The notes beneath the pieces were generated by a model. The model was not told the origin of the DNA, did not search any database, and worked only from the letters and a program-made list of their open reading frames with translations. Both the position numbers and the translations under genes were made by a program. From contig NZ_KB892705.1 in the NCBI RefSeq assembly GCF_000373905.1, positions 3,980,478 to 4,044,477 on the forward strand: DNA of 64,000 bases. Direction: 5' to 3'. This DNA is from Mycobacterium sp. 155. Lineage in GTDB: Bacteria; Actinomycetota; Actinomycetes; Mycobacteriales; Mycobacteriaceae. Position 1 is the first letter of the stretch. Each line of letters begins with the position of its first letter. Of this stretch, positions 48,945-55,914 are shown piece by piece.

Positions 48945-49496
48945 ATGGACGAACTCGAATCCGCCGAGGCAACGCTGGCTGTACTGCAAGGGGTTCTTCA
49001 AGGCATCACCGCCGGGGACTTGGCTCGGCAGACGCCCTGTCGAGAATTCGACGTGGCTGCCCTGACCGATCACCTGCTCAACTCGATCACGGTGATCGGG
49101 GGAGCCGCCGGCGCCGATATCCCGGTCCGCGACCTGGACACCCCCGTGCGTCATCAGGTTCTCGCAGCGGCGCAACCCGCCGTGGCGGCGTGGCGGCAGC
49201 GGGGTGTCGACGGGACTGTCCCGTTTGGTGACGGTGAGGCACCTGCGGCGATGATGGCCCGCATCCTCTCCCTCGAATTCCTGGTTCACGCATGGGACTA
49301 CGCCCAAGCTGTCGGCAAGCCCGTCGAGGTGTCAGACGCGCAAGCGGAACCCGTTCTGCAGTGGGCCCGGGAGATCATCACGCCCGACGGGCGGGTGCGC
49401 GCCGGCTTCGACGATTCGATCGAGATCGTGGCGGACTCGACGGCGCTGGACCGGCTGCTGGCATTCACCGGCCGCCGGCCCGCACTCCCAGCTTGA
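48945..49496 (+). CDS. TIGR03086 / mycothiol-dependent maleylpyruvate isomerase-like protein (Rv3773c-like)
   Basis: A 183-residue protein of the DinB/MDMPI-like four-helix family. The sequence contains TPCREFDVAALTDHLLNSI near residue 30, with a metal-binding histidine, and LEFLVHAWDYAQAVG near 112, with the second His. Members may be mycothiol-dependent enzymes; no substrate is known. The ATG at 48945 was chosen because the upstream extension reads through the echA21 promoter. Confidence 0.82.
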   Translation: MDELESAEATLAVLQGVLQGITAGDLARQTPCREFDVAALTDHLLNSITVIGGAAGADIPVRDLDTPVRHQVLAAAQPAVAAWRQRGVDGTVPFGDGEAPAAMMARILSLEFLVHAWDYAQAVGKPVEVSDAQAEPVLQWAREIITPDGRVRAGFDDSIEIVADSTALDRLLAFTGRRPALPA

Positions 49497-49553
49497 AATC
49501 CAAGTGCAGCCGGTTTCAGAACCGCCCAGAACGCGTCGGAGGTGCGGCGTCGG

Positions 49554-50609
49554 TCACTGTTGTCCGATCCAGCGTCGCGCGAATTCGAGGAATGCGTCGT
49601 TCTCGTGCGGGGCACCGATGGTGGCGCGCACACCGTCGGCACCGTACGGCCGGACGACCAGTCGGTTGTCGGCGGCCCGTGCCACGAAATCCGTGGTGCG
49701 CTCGGCCAGGGGCAACCAGACGAAGTTGGCTTGTGACTGCGGCAGTGTGAATCCGGCCTCACGCAACGCGGCGGTCACCCGGGCGCGTTCGGCGACGACG
49801 GTGTCCGTGCGGGCCAGCAGTTCGTCGGCGGCGTTGAGGCAGGCGATGGCGGCGGCCTGCGACAGACTGGTGGCGCTAAACGGCACATATACCTTGCCGA
49901 GCGCAGCGACGATGTCCGGGTCGGCCACGGCGTAGCCGACCCGTAACCCGGCCAGTCCGTAGGCCTTCGAGAAGGTACGCAGGACAACCACATTGGGGTG
50001 GGTCCGGACCAGGCCGAGGCTGTCGGGTACCAGGCCGTCACGAATGTATTCGACGTACGCCTCGTCGAGCACGATCAGGATGTCCGACGGGACCGCGGCC
50101 ACGAACCGGGCCAGGGCCTGCGGGGCGACGACCGTGCCAGTCGGGTTGTTCGGGTTGCAGACGAAGATCAGCCGGGTCCGGTCGGTGATGGCGGCCAGCA
50201 TGGCGTCCAGATCGTGGGTGTGATCACGCAGCGGCACCTGCACCGGGGTGGCGCCGGCGGTCCGTACCTGCAGCGGATAGATCTCGAAACTGCGCCAGGC
50301 GAACAGCACCTCGTCGCCGACGGTCGAGGTGATCTGGATCAACTGCTGGCACAAGCTCGCCGAGCCGCAGCCCACCGATATGTGCCCAGGCGTGAAATCG
50401 GTGTGCTTGGCCAGTTGTTCCCGAAGATCGCTGTAGCCGTTGTCCGGGTACCGGTTGAGGTTGTCCATGGCCTCGGTGATCGCCGCTCGGACACTCGGTA
50501 GCGGACCGTGCACGGTTTCGTTGCTTGCGATCTTGATTGCGCCGGGAACCGTCTTGCCGGGTGTGTAGGCGGGAATGTGGTCCAACACGGGGCGCAAACG
50601 GGCGGTCAC
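49554..50609 (-). CDS. pat: Pat/HisC2, aromatic amino acid or histidinol-phosphate aminotransferase
   Basis: A 351-residue fold-type I PLP aminotransferase. Motifs are NETVHGPLPSV, the Asn of the VCNPNNPTGTV block (near residue 150), the Asp-Glu of VLDEAYVEY, and the PLP lysine in RTFSKAYGLAGLRVGY (near residue 215). In M. tuberculosis the equivalent Rv3772 acts as an aromatic amino acid aminotransferase. The ATG is at 50609. It converges with the TIGR03086 gene, with a 57-bp gap. Confidence 0.9.
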   Translation of the reverse strand: MTARLRPVLDHIPAYTPGKTVPGAIKIASNETVHGPLPSVRAAITEAMDNLNRYPDNGYSDLREQLAKHTDFTPGHISVGCGSASLCQQLIQITSTVGDEVLFAWRSFEIYPLQVRTAGATPVQVPLRDHTHDLDAMLAAITDRTRLIFVCNPNNPTGTVVAPQALARFVAAVPSDILIVLDEAYVEYIRDGLVPDSLGLVRTHPNVVVLRTFSKAYGLAGLRVGYAVADPDIVAALGKVYVPFSATSLSQAAAIACLNAADELLARTDTVVAERARVTAALREAGFTLPQSQANFVWLPLAERTTDFVARAADNRLVVRPYGADGVRATIGAPHENDAFLEFARRWIGQQ

Positions 50610-50736
50610 CTGACCAGCATAGGGTGGCCGAAATGCCGCTTTGCTTCTAGCGGTCAGGCATGTGTAGGCTTGCCCCTCGGCGGTTCCGGGGACCGGTCTG
50701 AAAGCCAGATTGGGTCCGGTACTCTCAAGAAGTTCA

Positions 50737-50828
50737 GGAGGCGTGCCAGAGCGGCCGAATGGGGCTCACTGCTAATGAGTTGTCCCCCTCAAAGGGGACC
50801 GGAGGTTCAAATCCTCTCGCCTCCGCCA
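50737..50828 (+). tRNA. tRNA-Ser (anticodon GCT), CCA encoded
   Basis: GGAGGCG (50737-50743) pairs with CGCCTCC (50818-50824). The anticodon loop CTGCTAA gives GCT. The long variable arm and GGTTCAAATCC T-loop are present, and CCA is encoded. A small hairpin CGGTTGA-TCCG-TCAACCG (50829-50846) follows. Confidence 0.97.
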
Positions 50829-50865
50829 CGGTTGATCCGTCAACCGCACAACTGAATATGTGCAA

Positions 50866-50938
50866 GCGCCCGTAGCTCAACGGATAGAGCATCTGACTAC
50901 GGATCAGAAGGTTAGGGGTTCGAATCCCTTCGGGCGCA
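50866..50938 (+). tRNA. tRNA-Arg (anticodon ACG)
   Basis: GCGCCCG (50866-50872) pairs with CGGGCGC (50931-50937), with discriminator A. The anticodon loop CTACGGA gives ACG. CCA is not encoded. A stretch of this gene is duplicated at 51521-51552. Confidence 0.97.
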
Positions 50939-50957
50939 CTTCAAGTATCGGCAGAGA

Positions 50958-50994
50958 CGACTCCCGCGGCACCAGCACCATGCCCCGGGAGTCG
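50958..50994 (+). terminator. Hairpin after tRNA-Arg
   Basis: CGACTCCCG (50958-50966) and CGGGAGTCG (50986-50994) form a perfect 9-bp stem with a 19-base loop, followed by CTACTTT. It is a probable terminator of the tRNA pair. The following 200 bases up to the fic remnant contain no gene that I can support. Confidence 0.6.
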
Positions 50995-51197
50995 CTACTT
51001 TCCTGCCCCGCCTCCGACCGCGCTCGTCCCAGACGCGGTGACAGGTGGAGCTGCCGGGAGTGCCCGTACTCGCGTGGGGATTTGTTGGCAAATTGCCGTG
51101 AAGCATTGCGCTGACCAGTCATCCGGAGCAGTCGAGCCAAGCGGAGTCGGTTGTACCTTGGAAATGCGATAGTAGTTTTCAAGGTTGGCGCGCGTAG

Positions 51198-51522
51198 ATG
51201 GACGTTGAGAGACTTCGTGAAAGTCCGGTAGGGCATGTGGTGCCCATATCGGGTTACGACTCGCGGTTCGGTGAGCAGTACGACTACTTCGCGTTCGTCC
51301 CGAACCCTCTCCCGCCTCAGTTGGTGCTCGATGCGGCAACCTACGCGGCGCTTCCCGACGTGTTCGAGGCAGACTTCCTCGCAGTTATACGGGGTGTCAT
51401 ATCAGGCAGCGAACACGGCGATCGCAAAGCTGGTCGATCGGAAAATTCTGAGGCAGCGCACATCGGGCCGATACGACAGGATCTTCCAGTGCGACGCGGT
51501 GATGGCTGTGCTGGAGTACTGA
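51198..51522 (+). pseudogene. Fic-family gene remnant with the catalytic core deleted
   Basis: The first part (MDVERLRESPVGHVVPISG and YDYFAFVPNPLPP) is the N-terminal segment typical of Fic AMPylation proteins. The last part, in another reading frame, is the C-terminal winged helix of the same family (VSYQAANTAIAKLVDRKI, ending in LEY at 51522). The whole middle, including the HPFxxGNGR motif, is missing, and the two ends join near 51380-51400 with a frameshift. It cannot be functional. It lies between tRNA-Arg and a partial copy of that tRNA. Confidence 0.8.
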
Positions 51523-51552
51523 GCGTCTGACTCTGGAGCAGAAGGTTAGGGG
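51521..51552 (+). repeat. Partial tRNA-Arg duplication, candidate attachment-site scar
   Basis: 28 of 32 bases match the anticodon arm and variable region of the tRNA-Arg gene (50887-50918), including the exact run CAGAAGGTTAGGGG. This is the part of tRNA genes commonly used as att core by integrases. It lies at the far end of the fic remnant, 634 bases from the original. Confidence 0.75.
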
Positions 51553-51614
51553 ACGACGACTGCGATTGTGGCCGATCCGGGCGCACGACAAAGTCACCCA
51601 ATGAGAAAGGTCGA

Positions 51615-51650
51615 CGTGCCACGCTCCAGCTAGGGGAGAAGCGTGGCACG
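51615..51650 (-). terminator. Terminator of the MspA-family gene
   Basis: CGTGCCACGCT (51615-51625) and AGCGTGGCACG (51640-51650) form a perfect 11-bp stem with a 14-base loop, starting 27 bases after the porin stop on the minus strand. Confidence 0.75.
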
Positions 51651-51677
51651 CCGACCTAGGTCAGAGTAAACGTGAAA

Positions 51678-52349
51678 TCAGTTCATGTTCCAGGGGTCGC
51701 CGTAGGTGGTGACGCTGTCACCGGTGGAGGCGATCAGACGGGCGAACGGACGCAGCAGCACACCACCGGCGGCACCGGTCACGGTGCCATGAGCGTTGGA
51801 GACCGCCACCCCGCCGGCCGGGCCCTTGACGTCCACCGAGAAGGTCGCAACCTCCTGGATACCCGGGCCGTTACCCAGGTCAGCCGAGATCGACACACCG
51901 GGGAACAGGTTAGGAGTGATCACCGAGCCCAGCGGGGAAAAGCCACCGCCCAGCGGCGGCGGTGCGATCGATGCGTCGTCGAGCAGGATGTTCGGGGTGG
52001 TGTAGCTGAAGTTGATGCCCACACCCAGGGACCACGGGAAGCCGATCTGATAGCCCAGTTCCAGCGTGCCCGCGAAGTCATCGGCACCGGGGCCCTCGAC
52101 GTGGTACTTGGCCCGACCGGAATGGAACCACTCACGGGTCAGCCGGTTACGGTCCAGGGGAAACACCCCATTGAGGAAGGTGTCCCACTGCTGAACCGTC
52201 AAGGTCCGATCCTGGCCATCGACCAGACTCAGCTCATTATCCAGACCTGCATGCGCGGTCCCGGCGCCGGTGAATAGCGCTGCGAAGCCAGCGACCGCGG
52301 TTGCCATCGCAACCACCAACGCGGCCAGCATCCGACTGAATGCTTTCAT
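51678..52349 (-). CDS. MspA-family outer membrane porin
   Basis: A 223-residue precursor with a signal peptide (residues 1-34, cleavage after AHA) and a 189-residue mature protein beginning GLDNELSLVDGQD, nearly identical to MspA through the rim and barrel. The constriction aspartates corresponding to Asp90/Asp91 are kept (NILLDDAS). The following stretch (APPPLGGGFSPLG) is five residues longer than in MspA. It forms octameric channels in the mycomembrane for hydrophilic nutrients. AGGAAGAG precedes the ATG at 52349. A longer in-frame start reads through the promoter. Confidence 0.95.
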   Translation of the reverse strand: MKAFSRMLAALVVAMATAVAGFAALFTGAGTAHAGLDNELSLVDGQDRTLTVQQWDTFLNGVFPLDRNRLTREWFHSGRAKYHVEGPGADDFAGTLELGYQIGFPWSLGVGINFSYTTPNILLDDASIAPPPLGGGFSPLGSVITPNLFPGVSISADLGNGPGIQEVATFSVDVKGPAGGVAVSNAHGTVTGAAGGVLLRPFARLIASTGDSVTTYGDPWNMN

Positions 52350-52494
52350 GTCTCTTCCTGTCGCCAGTTGTCGTTGTGGGCGCCCGGGACGGTAGGTCTC
52401 GAACGGGTCTCGATTAGGATTCGGTGAGGTTTCCCTCAGAGATACAGCACCGTACACCTCTGCTGTCTCTTCTGCACCACGTACGGTGGATTTT

Positions 52495-52986
52495 GTGCGG
52501 TTGCTCCTCATCGCAGACACTCACGTCCCCACCCGCGCTCGCGATCTTCCGGCTCCGGTCTGGGAAGCGGTGGGCGCCGCTGATGTCGTGATCCATGCCG
52601 GCGACTGGGTGGAGCCCGCTTTGCTCGACGCGCTGAGTGGCCGCGCCCGGCAGCTCGTGGGCTGTTGGGGCAACAACGACGGCGCCGAATTGCGGCGACG
52701 GCTACCCGAGCGCGCGGACGTGACGCTGCAAGGGGTGCGGTTCACCATCGTGCACGAGACTGGCGCGGCGACCGGACGTGAGGCCCGGATGGCCAAGTCT
52801 TATCCGGATACCGATGTGCTGGTGTTCGGGCACAGTCACATTCCGTGGGACACCACGGCGAAAACTGGTCTCCGCCTGTTGAATCCGGGATCGCCCACCG
52901 ATCGACGGCGTCAGCCGTTCTGCACCTATATGACTGCAGATGTCGTCGGCGGAGTTCTTTCTGGCGTCACCCTGCACGAACTCTGA
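52495..52986 (+). CDS. YfcE/MJ0936-type metallophosphoesterase
   Basis: A 163-residue calcineurin-like phosphodiesterase with the complete metal-binding set: ADTH (residue 8), GDW (near 38), GNND (near 60), the histidine in FTIVHETG, and GHSHIPW (near 118). It probably cleaves cyclic nucleotides or phosphodiesters in the cytoplasm. The GTG at 52495 lies seven bases after TACGGT, so a leaderless start is preferred over the GTG three codons earlier. It is divergent from the porin. Confidence 0.9.
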   Translation: MRLLLIADTHVPTRARDLPAPVWEAVGAADVVIHAGDWVEPALLDALSGRARQLVGCWGNNDGAELRRRLPERADVTLQGVRFTIVHETGAATGREARMAKSYPDTDVLVFGHSHIPWDTTAKTGLRLLNPGSPTDRRRQPFCTYMTADVVGGVLSGVTLHEL

Positions 52987-53111
52987 CGAGCTCATCCGAG
53001 ACCGCCGCGGTGTTACATGCGCGGTGCGGAAATCATCAGCGCCCGGCCACTCGATGCCGCCAGCGTGGCTATTTTGACCAACATAGGCATATGGGTGTGC
53101 TAAATCGAAAT

Positions 53112-53125
53112 CTTATATTGACAAG
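53112..53125. promoter_or_regulatory. Candidate GntR operator upstream of the aminophosphonate genes
   Basis: CTTATATTGACAAG matches CTTGTCTTGACAAC, found upstream of the gntR gene (55837-55850, minus strand), at 11 of 14 positions. It overlaps a TTGACA -35-like box (53118-53123), which would allow repression of the oxidoreductase gene. Confidence 0.5.
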
Positions 53126-53152
53126 TGACATGAGTTGGGCCACGGTAATGTC

Positions 53153-54310
53153 ATGGGAAATCAGCAGCGCTACGACGTCGTCGTCGTGGGCGCCGGCATC
53201 GTAGGCCTGGCGCACGCGTATCACGCCCACGAACGTGGCCTGAGCGTTGCCGTCATCGACCACGCCGAGGGCGTCGTCGGCGCATCGGTGCAGAACTTTG
53301 GCCACGCCTGCATCACCGCACAGTCCGGTGTTGCCCGCGATTACGCGCGAGCGGGCCGCAGGCACTGGCTCGACCTGTCGCGTAAGGCCGGTTTCTGGTC
53401 GGCGCAGGCCGGAACTTACTGCGTGGCCCGCCATGCGGACGAACTCGCGGTGATGCATGAGTTCGCCCCCACTCGCTCCGAAGATGAAGTGGTGCTGCTG
53501 GATCGCGAACAGATCCTGAGCCGCATCCCGGTGGCCGAAGCGGGCGTCACCGGCGGTATGTACCTGCCCAACGACGTACAGGTCGACCCGCGCACAGCGG
53601 CTCCGTCGATCGCCCGGTGGCTGGCCCGCGAGGGTGTCGAATTCTATTGGCGCACAGCGGCAACCAGCTTCGCCCAAGGCGTCGTGAACACCTCGCGCGG
53701 GCCGGTCTCCGCCGGCGCCACGTTCGTCACCGTCAACGACGACATCGACCGGCTGTTCCCCGGCTTGGCCGAACGCGACGGGCTGCTGCGTTGCCGGCTG
53801 CACATGCTGCGCGCCCGCCTGCCACTCACTTTCACGCTGCCGGCGCCGCTGTTCACCGGCTGGTCACTGCTGCGCTACTCCGGATTCGAGAATCTGCCGA
53901 GCACCCAGGCGGTGGCCGACCGGTTGCGTGCGGAGTACCCGGGATACGTCGCCATCGACCTGCATCAGATGTACACCCCGCAGCCCGACGGATCCCTGCT
54001 CATCGGCGACACTCACTATCGCGACGTGTCCGCACCCGCGTTCCAGTCCGAGGAAGGTTTCACCGCACTCGTCGATGAGGCGCGGAAGTTGTTCGGAGTC
54101 AACGATATCGAGATCAGTGAGCGATGGCAGGGGGTGTACTGCTCGGCACCCGGCCAAGAATTCCTGATCGAGGAGCCGATCGAGGGAACCCACGTCGTGA
54201 CCGTGACGACCGGCATCGGCATGACTACCAGCATGGGACTGGCCCGTAGCAGCGTCGACAACGCATTAGTGCGCGACAGTGCTGACCCGGTGATCATCGC
54301 AAACCCCTGA
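53153..54310 (+). CDS. FAD-dependent oxidoreductase of the aminophosphonate type (TIGR03364)
   Basis: A 385-residue D-amino-acid-oxidase-fold flavoprotein. The FAD-binding motif VVVVGAGIVGLAHAYHAHERG is near residue 8 (given here as its core), and GASVQNFGHACITAQ near 48 is typical of TIGR03364. Members of this family occur with phosphonatases and, from recent literature as I recall it, oxidise 2-aminoethylphosphonate or N-methyl forms to phosphonoacetaldehyde. The adjacent PhnX-like gene supports that. The ATG at 53153 was preferred over an upstream TTG. Confidence 0.85.
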   Translation: MGNQQRYDVVVVGAGIVGLAHAYHAHERGLSVAVIDHAEGVVGASVQNFGHACITAQSGVARDYARAGRRHWLDLSRKAGFWSAQAGTYCVARHADELAVMHEFAPTRSEDEVVLLDREQILSRIPVAEAGVTGGMYLPNDVQVDPRTAAPSIARWLAREGVEFYWRTAATSFAQGVVNTSRGPVSAGATFVTVNDDIDRLFPGLAERDGLLRCRLHMLRARLPLTFTLPAPLFTGWSLLRYSGFENLPSTQAVADRLRAEYPGYVAIDLHQMYTPQPDGSLLIGDTHYRDVSAPAFQSEEGFTALVDEARKLFGVNDIEISERWQGVYCSAPGQEFLIEEPIEGTHVVTVTTGIGMTTSMGLARSSVDNALVRDSADPVIIANP

Positions 54311-54335
54311 CCGAACCCACTGAAAGAGAAACACC

Positions 54336-55034
54336 ATGACCGACAACACAAATCAGCCGATCAGCCTCGTCGTCTTCGACATGGCCGGCACCACGGTCGA
54401 AGACACCGGACTGGTCCAGCAGTCGTTCCTGGCCGCCGACAGCCACGCCGGGTTGTCGAAGACCGACGCCGATCGCGAGGAGATGCTGCGCTACGTCAGC
54501 GACACCATGGGGCAGTCCAAGATCGTCGTGTTCCGGCACCTGGCCCGCGGCAACGAGGAACAGGCGCAGGCCGCCAACAAAGAGTTCGAGCGCTGCTATG
54601 CGCAGCTGGTCGCCGAGGGCAACTGCAGCCCGATCCCGGGCGCCGAGGATGTCATCACGTCGCTGCGGTCCCGCGGCATCAAGACTGCGCTGACAACGGG
54701 ATTTGCCCGTGAGACCCAGTCGGCCATCATCGACGCGCTGGGTTGGCAGAACCTTGCCGACGTGGTGCTGTGCCCGGAGCCGGGAGTTCGCGGGCGGCCT
54801 TACCCGGATATGCCGCTGACCGCGCTGATGCGTACCGAGACCGATTCCGTGTCATCGATGATCGTCTTGGGTGACACCTCATCCGACGTCATCAGCGGGC
54901 TGCGTGCCGGCGCACGCGCCTCGATCGGTGTGCTGACGGGTGCGCACGACACCGCCCAGCTGTCGGCGGCGGGCGCGACACACATTCTCAACAGTGTTGC
55001 CGATCTGCCCACCCTGGTGGCCAGGCTCGGCTGA
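54336..55034 (+). CDS. PhnX-like phosphonatase (HAD superfamily, TIGR03351)
   Basis: A 232-residue HAD hydrolase. The nucleophile motif VVFDMAGTTVEDTG (near residue 12) has Asp and Ala in the phosphonatase pattern, and the cap-domain lysine appears in DTMGQSKIVVFRHL. Motif III is IVLGDTSSDVISGLRAG near 172. It is predicted to cleave phosphonoacetaldehyde to acetaldehyde and phosphate. GAAAGAGAAA precedes the ATG. It lies 25 bases after the flavoprotein gene, in one operon. Confidence 0.87.
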   Translation: MTDNTNQPISLVVFDMAGTTVEDTGLVQQSFLAADSHAGLSKTDADREEMLRYVSDTMGQSKIVVFRHLARGNEEQAQAANKEFERCYAQLVAEGNCSPIPGAEDVITSLRSRGIKTALTTGFARETQSAIIDALGWQNLADVVLCPEPGVRGRPYPDMPLTALMRTETDSVSSMIVLGDTSSDVISGLRAGARASIGVLTGAHDTAQLSAAGATHILNSVADLPTLVARLG

Positions 55035-55077
55035 CAGCTCTTCCAGCTGATTCCGCGCCGGAACCGAAATCTTTCGC

Positions 55078-55815
55078 CTATGTCCGTGCGTCGATGGTCT
55101 TGGCGTTGACGATGCTGAACGCGACCAACTCGGGACGATAGCGGTCGTCGGCGTATTCGAAGACCTGGCCGTTCTGATCCCGCGAGGTGCGGCGCTCCCG
55201 CAGCAGAGGGCCGCCGACATCGATGCCGAGGTTCTCGGCATCGACCTCGGTAGCCGCTACCGCGTCGAGCACATGCTCCATCGAATCGAAGTACACTCCG
55301 CGGCCGGCCAAATAGTCCGTCATCGAGCCGGAGTCCGTGTCGAAGTCGAACAACATCGAGCCGACAGAATCGACGAAGGTACTGCGCTCGATCATCGCGG
55401 GCTCGCCGTCGAGTAGGCGCACGCGCAGCACGTCGACCACGAAGTCCGTCGCCGTCAGGTCCAGCGCCACCTGAGCCGGTTCGGAGGGCCGCCGCCGCGC
55501 GATCTCGACCGTCCGGCTGCCCGGTTTGCGGCCGTTGCGCCGTGCCCACTGGGTGAACGGTGTGAACGTGTCGAGGGTCTGGGTGGCGTCGTGGCTGCGC
55601 ACCACCGCGGGCTTGCCCTGCGAAAGTCGGATCAGGCCTTCGCTTTTCAGCGTCGCCAAGGCCTGACGCACAGGGCCGCGGGACACTCCGAACTCGGCGC
55701 ACAGCGCGTTTTCGGTCGGCAGGGACTCGCCGATCAGATAGTCACGCCGGATGATCCGCTGACGCAGTTCGCCCGCGACATAGGTGTGGCGGGGCAGCGA
55801 ATCGGAAGGAGCCAT
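55078..55815 (-). CDS. GntR-family (UTRA/HutC) regulator of the phosphonate genes
   Basis: A 245-residue regulator. The winged helix contains LPTENALCAEFGVSRGPVRQ and ALATLKSEGLIRLSQGKPAVV (residues 30-70). A UTRA effector domain (about 85-240) follows with DYLAGRGVYFDSMEHVLDAV. The convergent position beside the flavoprotein and phosphonatase, plus a shared motif upstream of both units, suggests it represses them until an aminophosphonate ligand binds. The ATG is at 55815. Confidence 0.88.
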   Translation of the reverse strand: MAPSDSLPRHTYVAGELRQRIIRRDYLIGESLPTENALCAEFGVSRGPVRQALATLKSEGLIRLSQGKPAVVRSHDATQTLDTFTPFTQWARRNGRKPGSRTVEIARRRPSEPAQVALDLTATDFVVDVLRVRLLDGEPAMIERSTFVDSVGSMLFDFDTDSGSMTDYLAGRGVYFDSMEHVLDAVAATEVDAENLGIDVGGPLLRERRTSRDQNGQVFEYADDRYRPELVAFSIVNAKTIDART

Positions 55816-55836
55816 CGGCGCAGCACCTTTCTGGCA

Positions 55837-55850
55837 GTTGTCAAGACAAG
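55837..55850 (-). promoter_or_regulatory. Candidate GntR autoregulatory operator
   Basis: Plus strand GTTGTCAAGACAAG is a near-palindrome (TTGTC-AA-GACAA) located 22 bases upstream of the gntR start. Its reverse complement resembles the site at 53112-53125. A further GACA-AGTA-TGTC overlaps it. Confidence 0.5.
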
Positions 55851-55914
55851 TATGTCAAGAGTAATCACCTAAGTTCACCTGCTCGGCGCGTCAACGGGTG
55901 GCAGGCTCGTCGAC

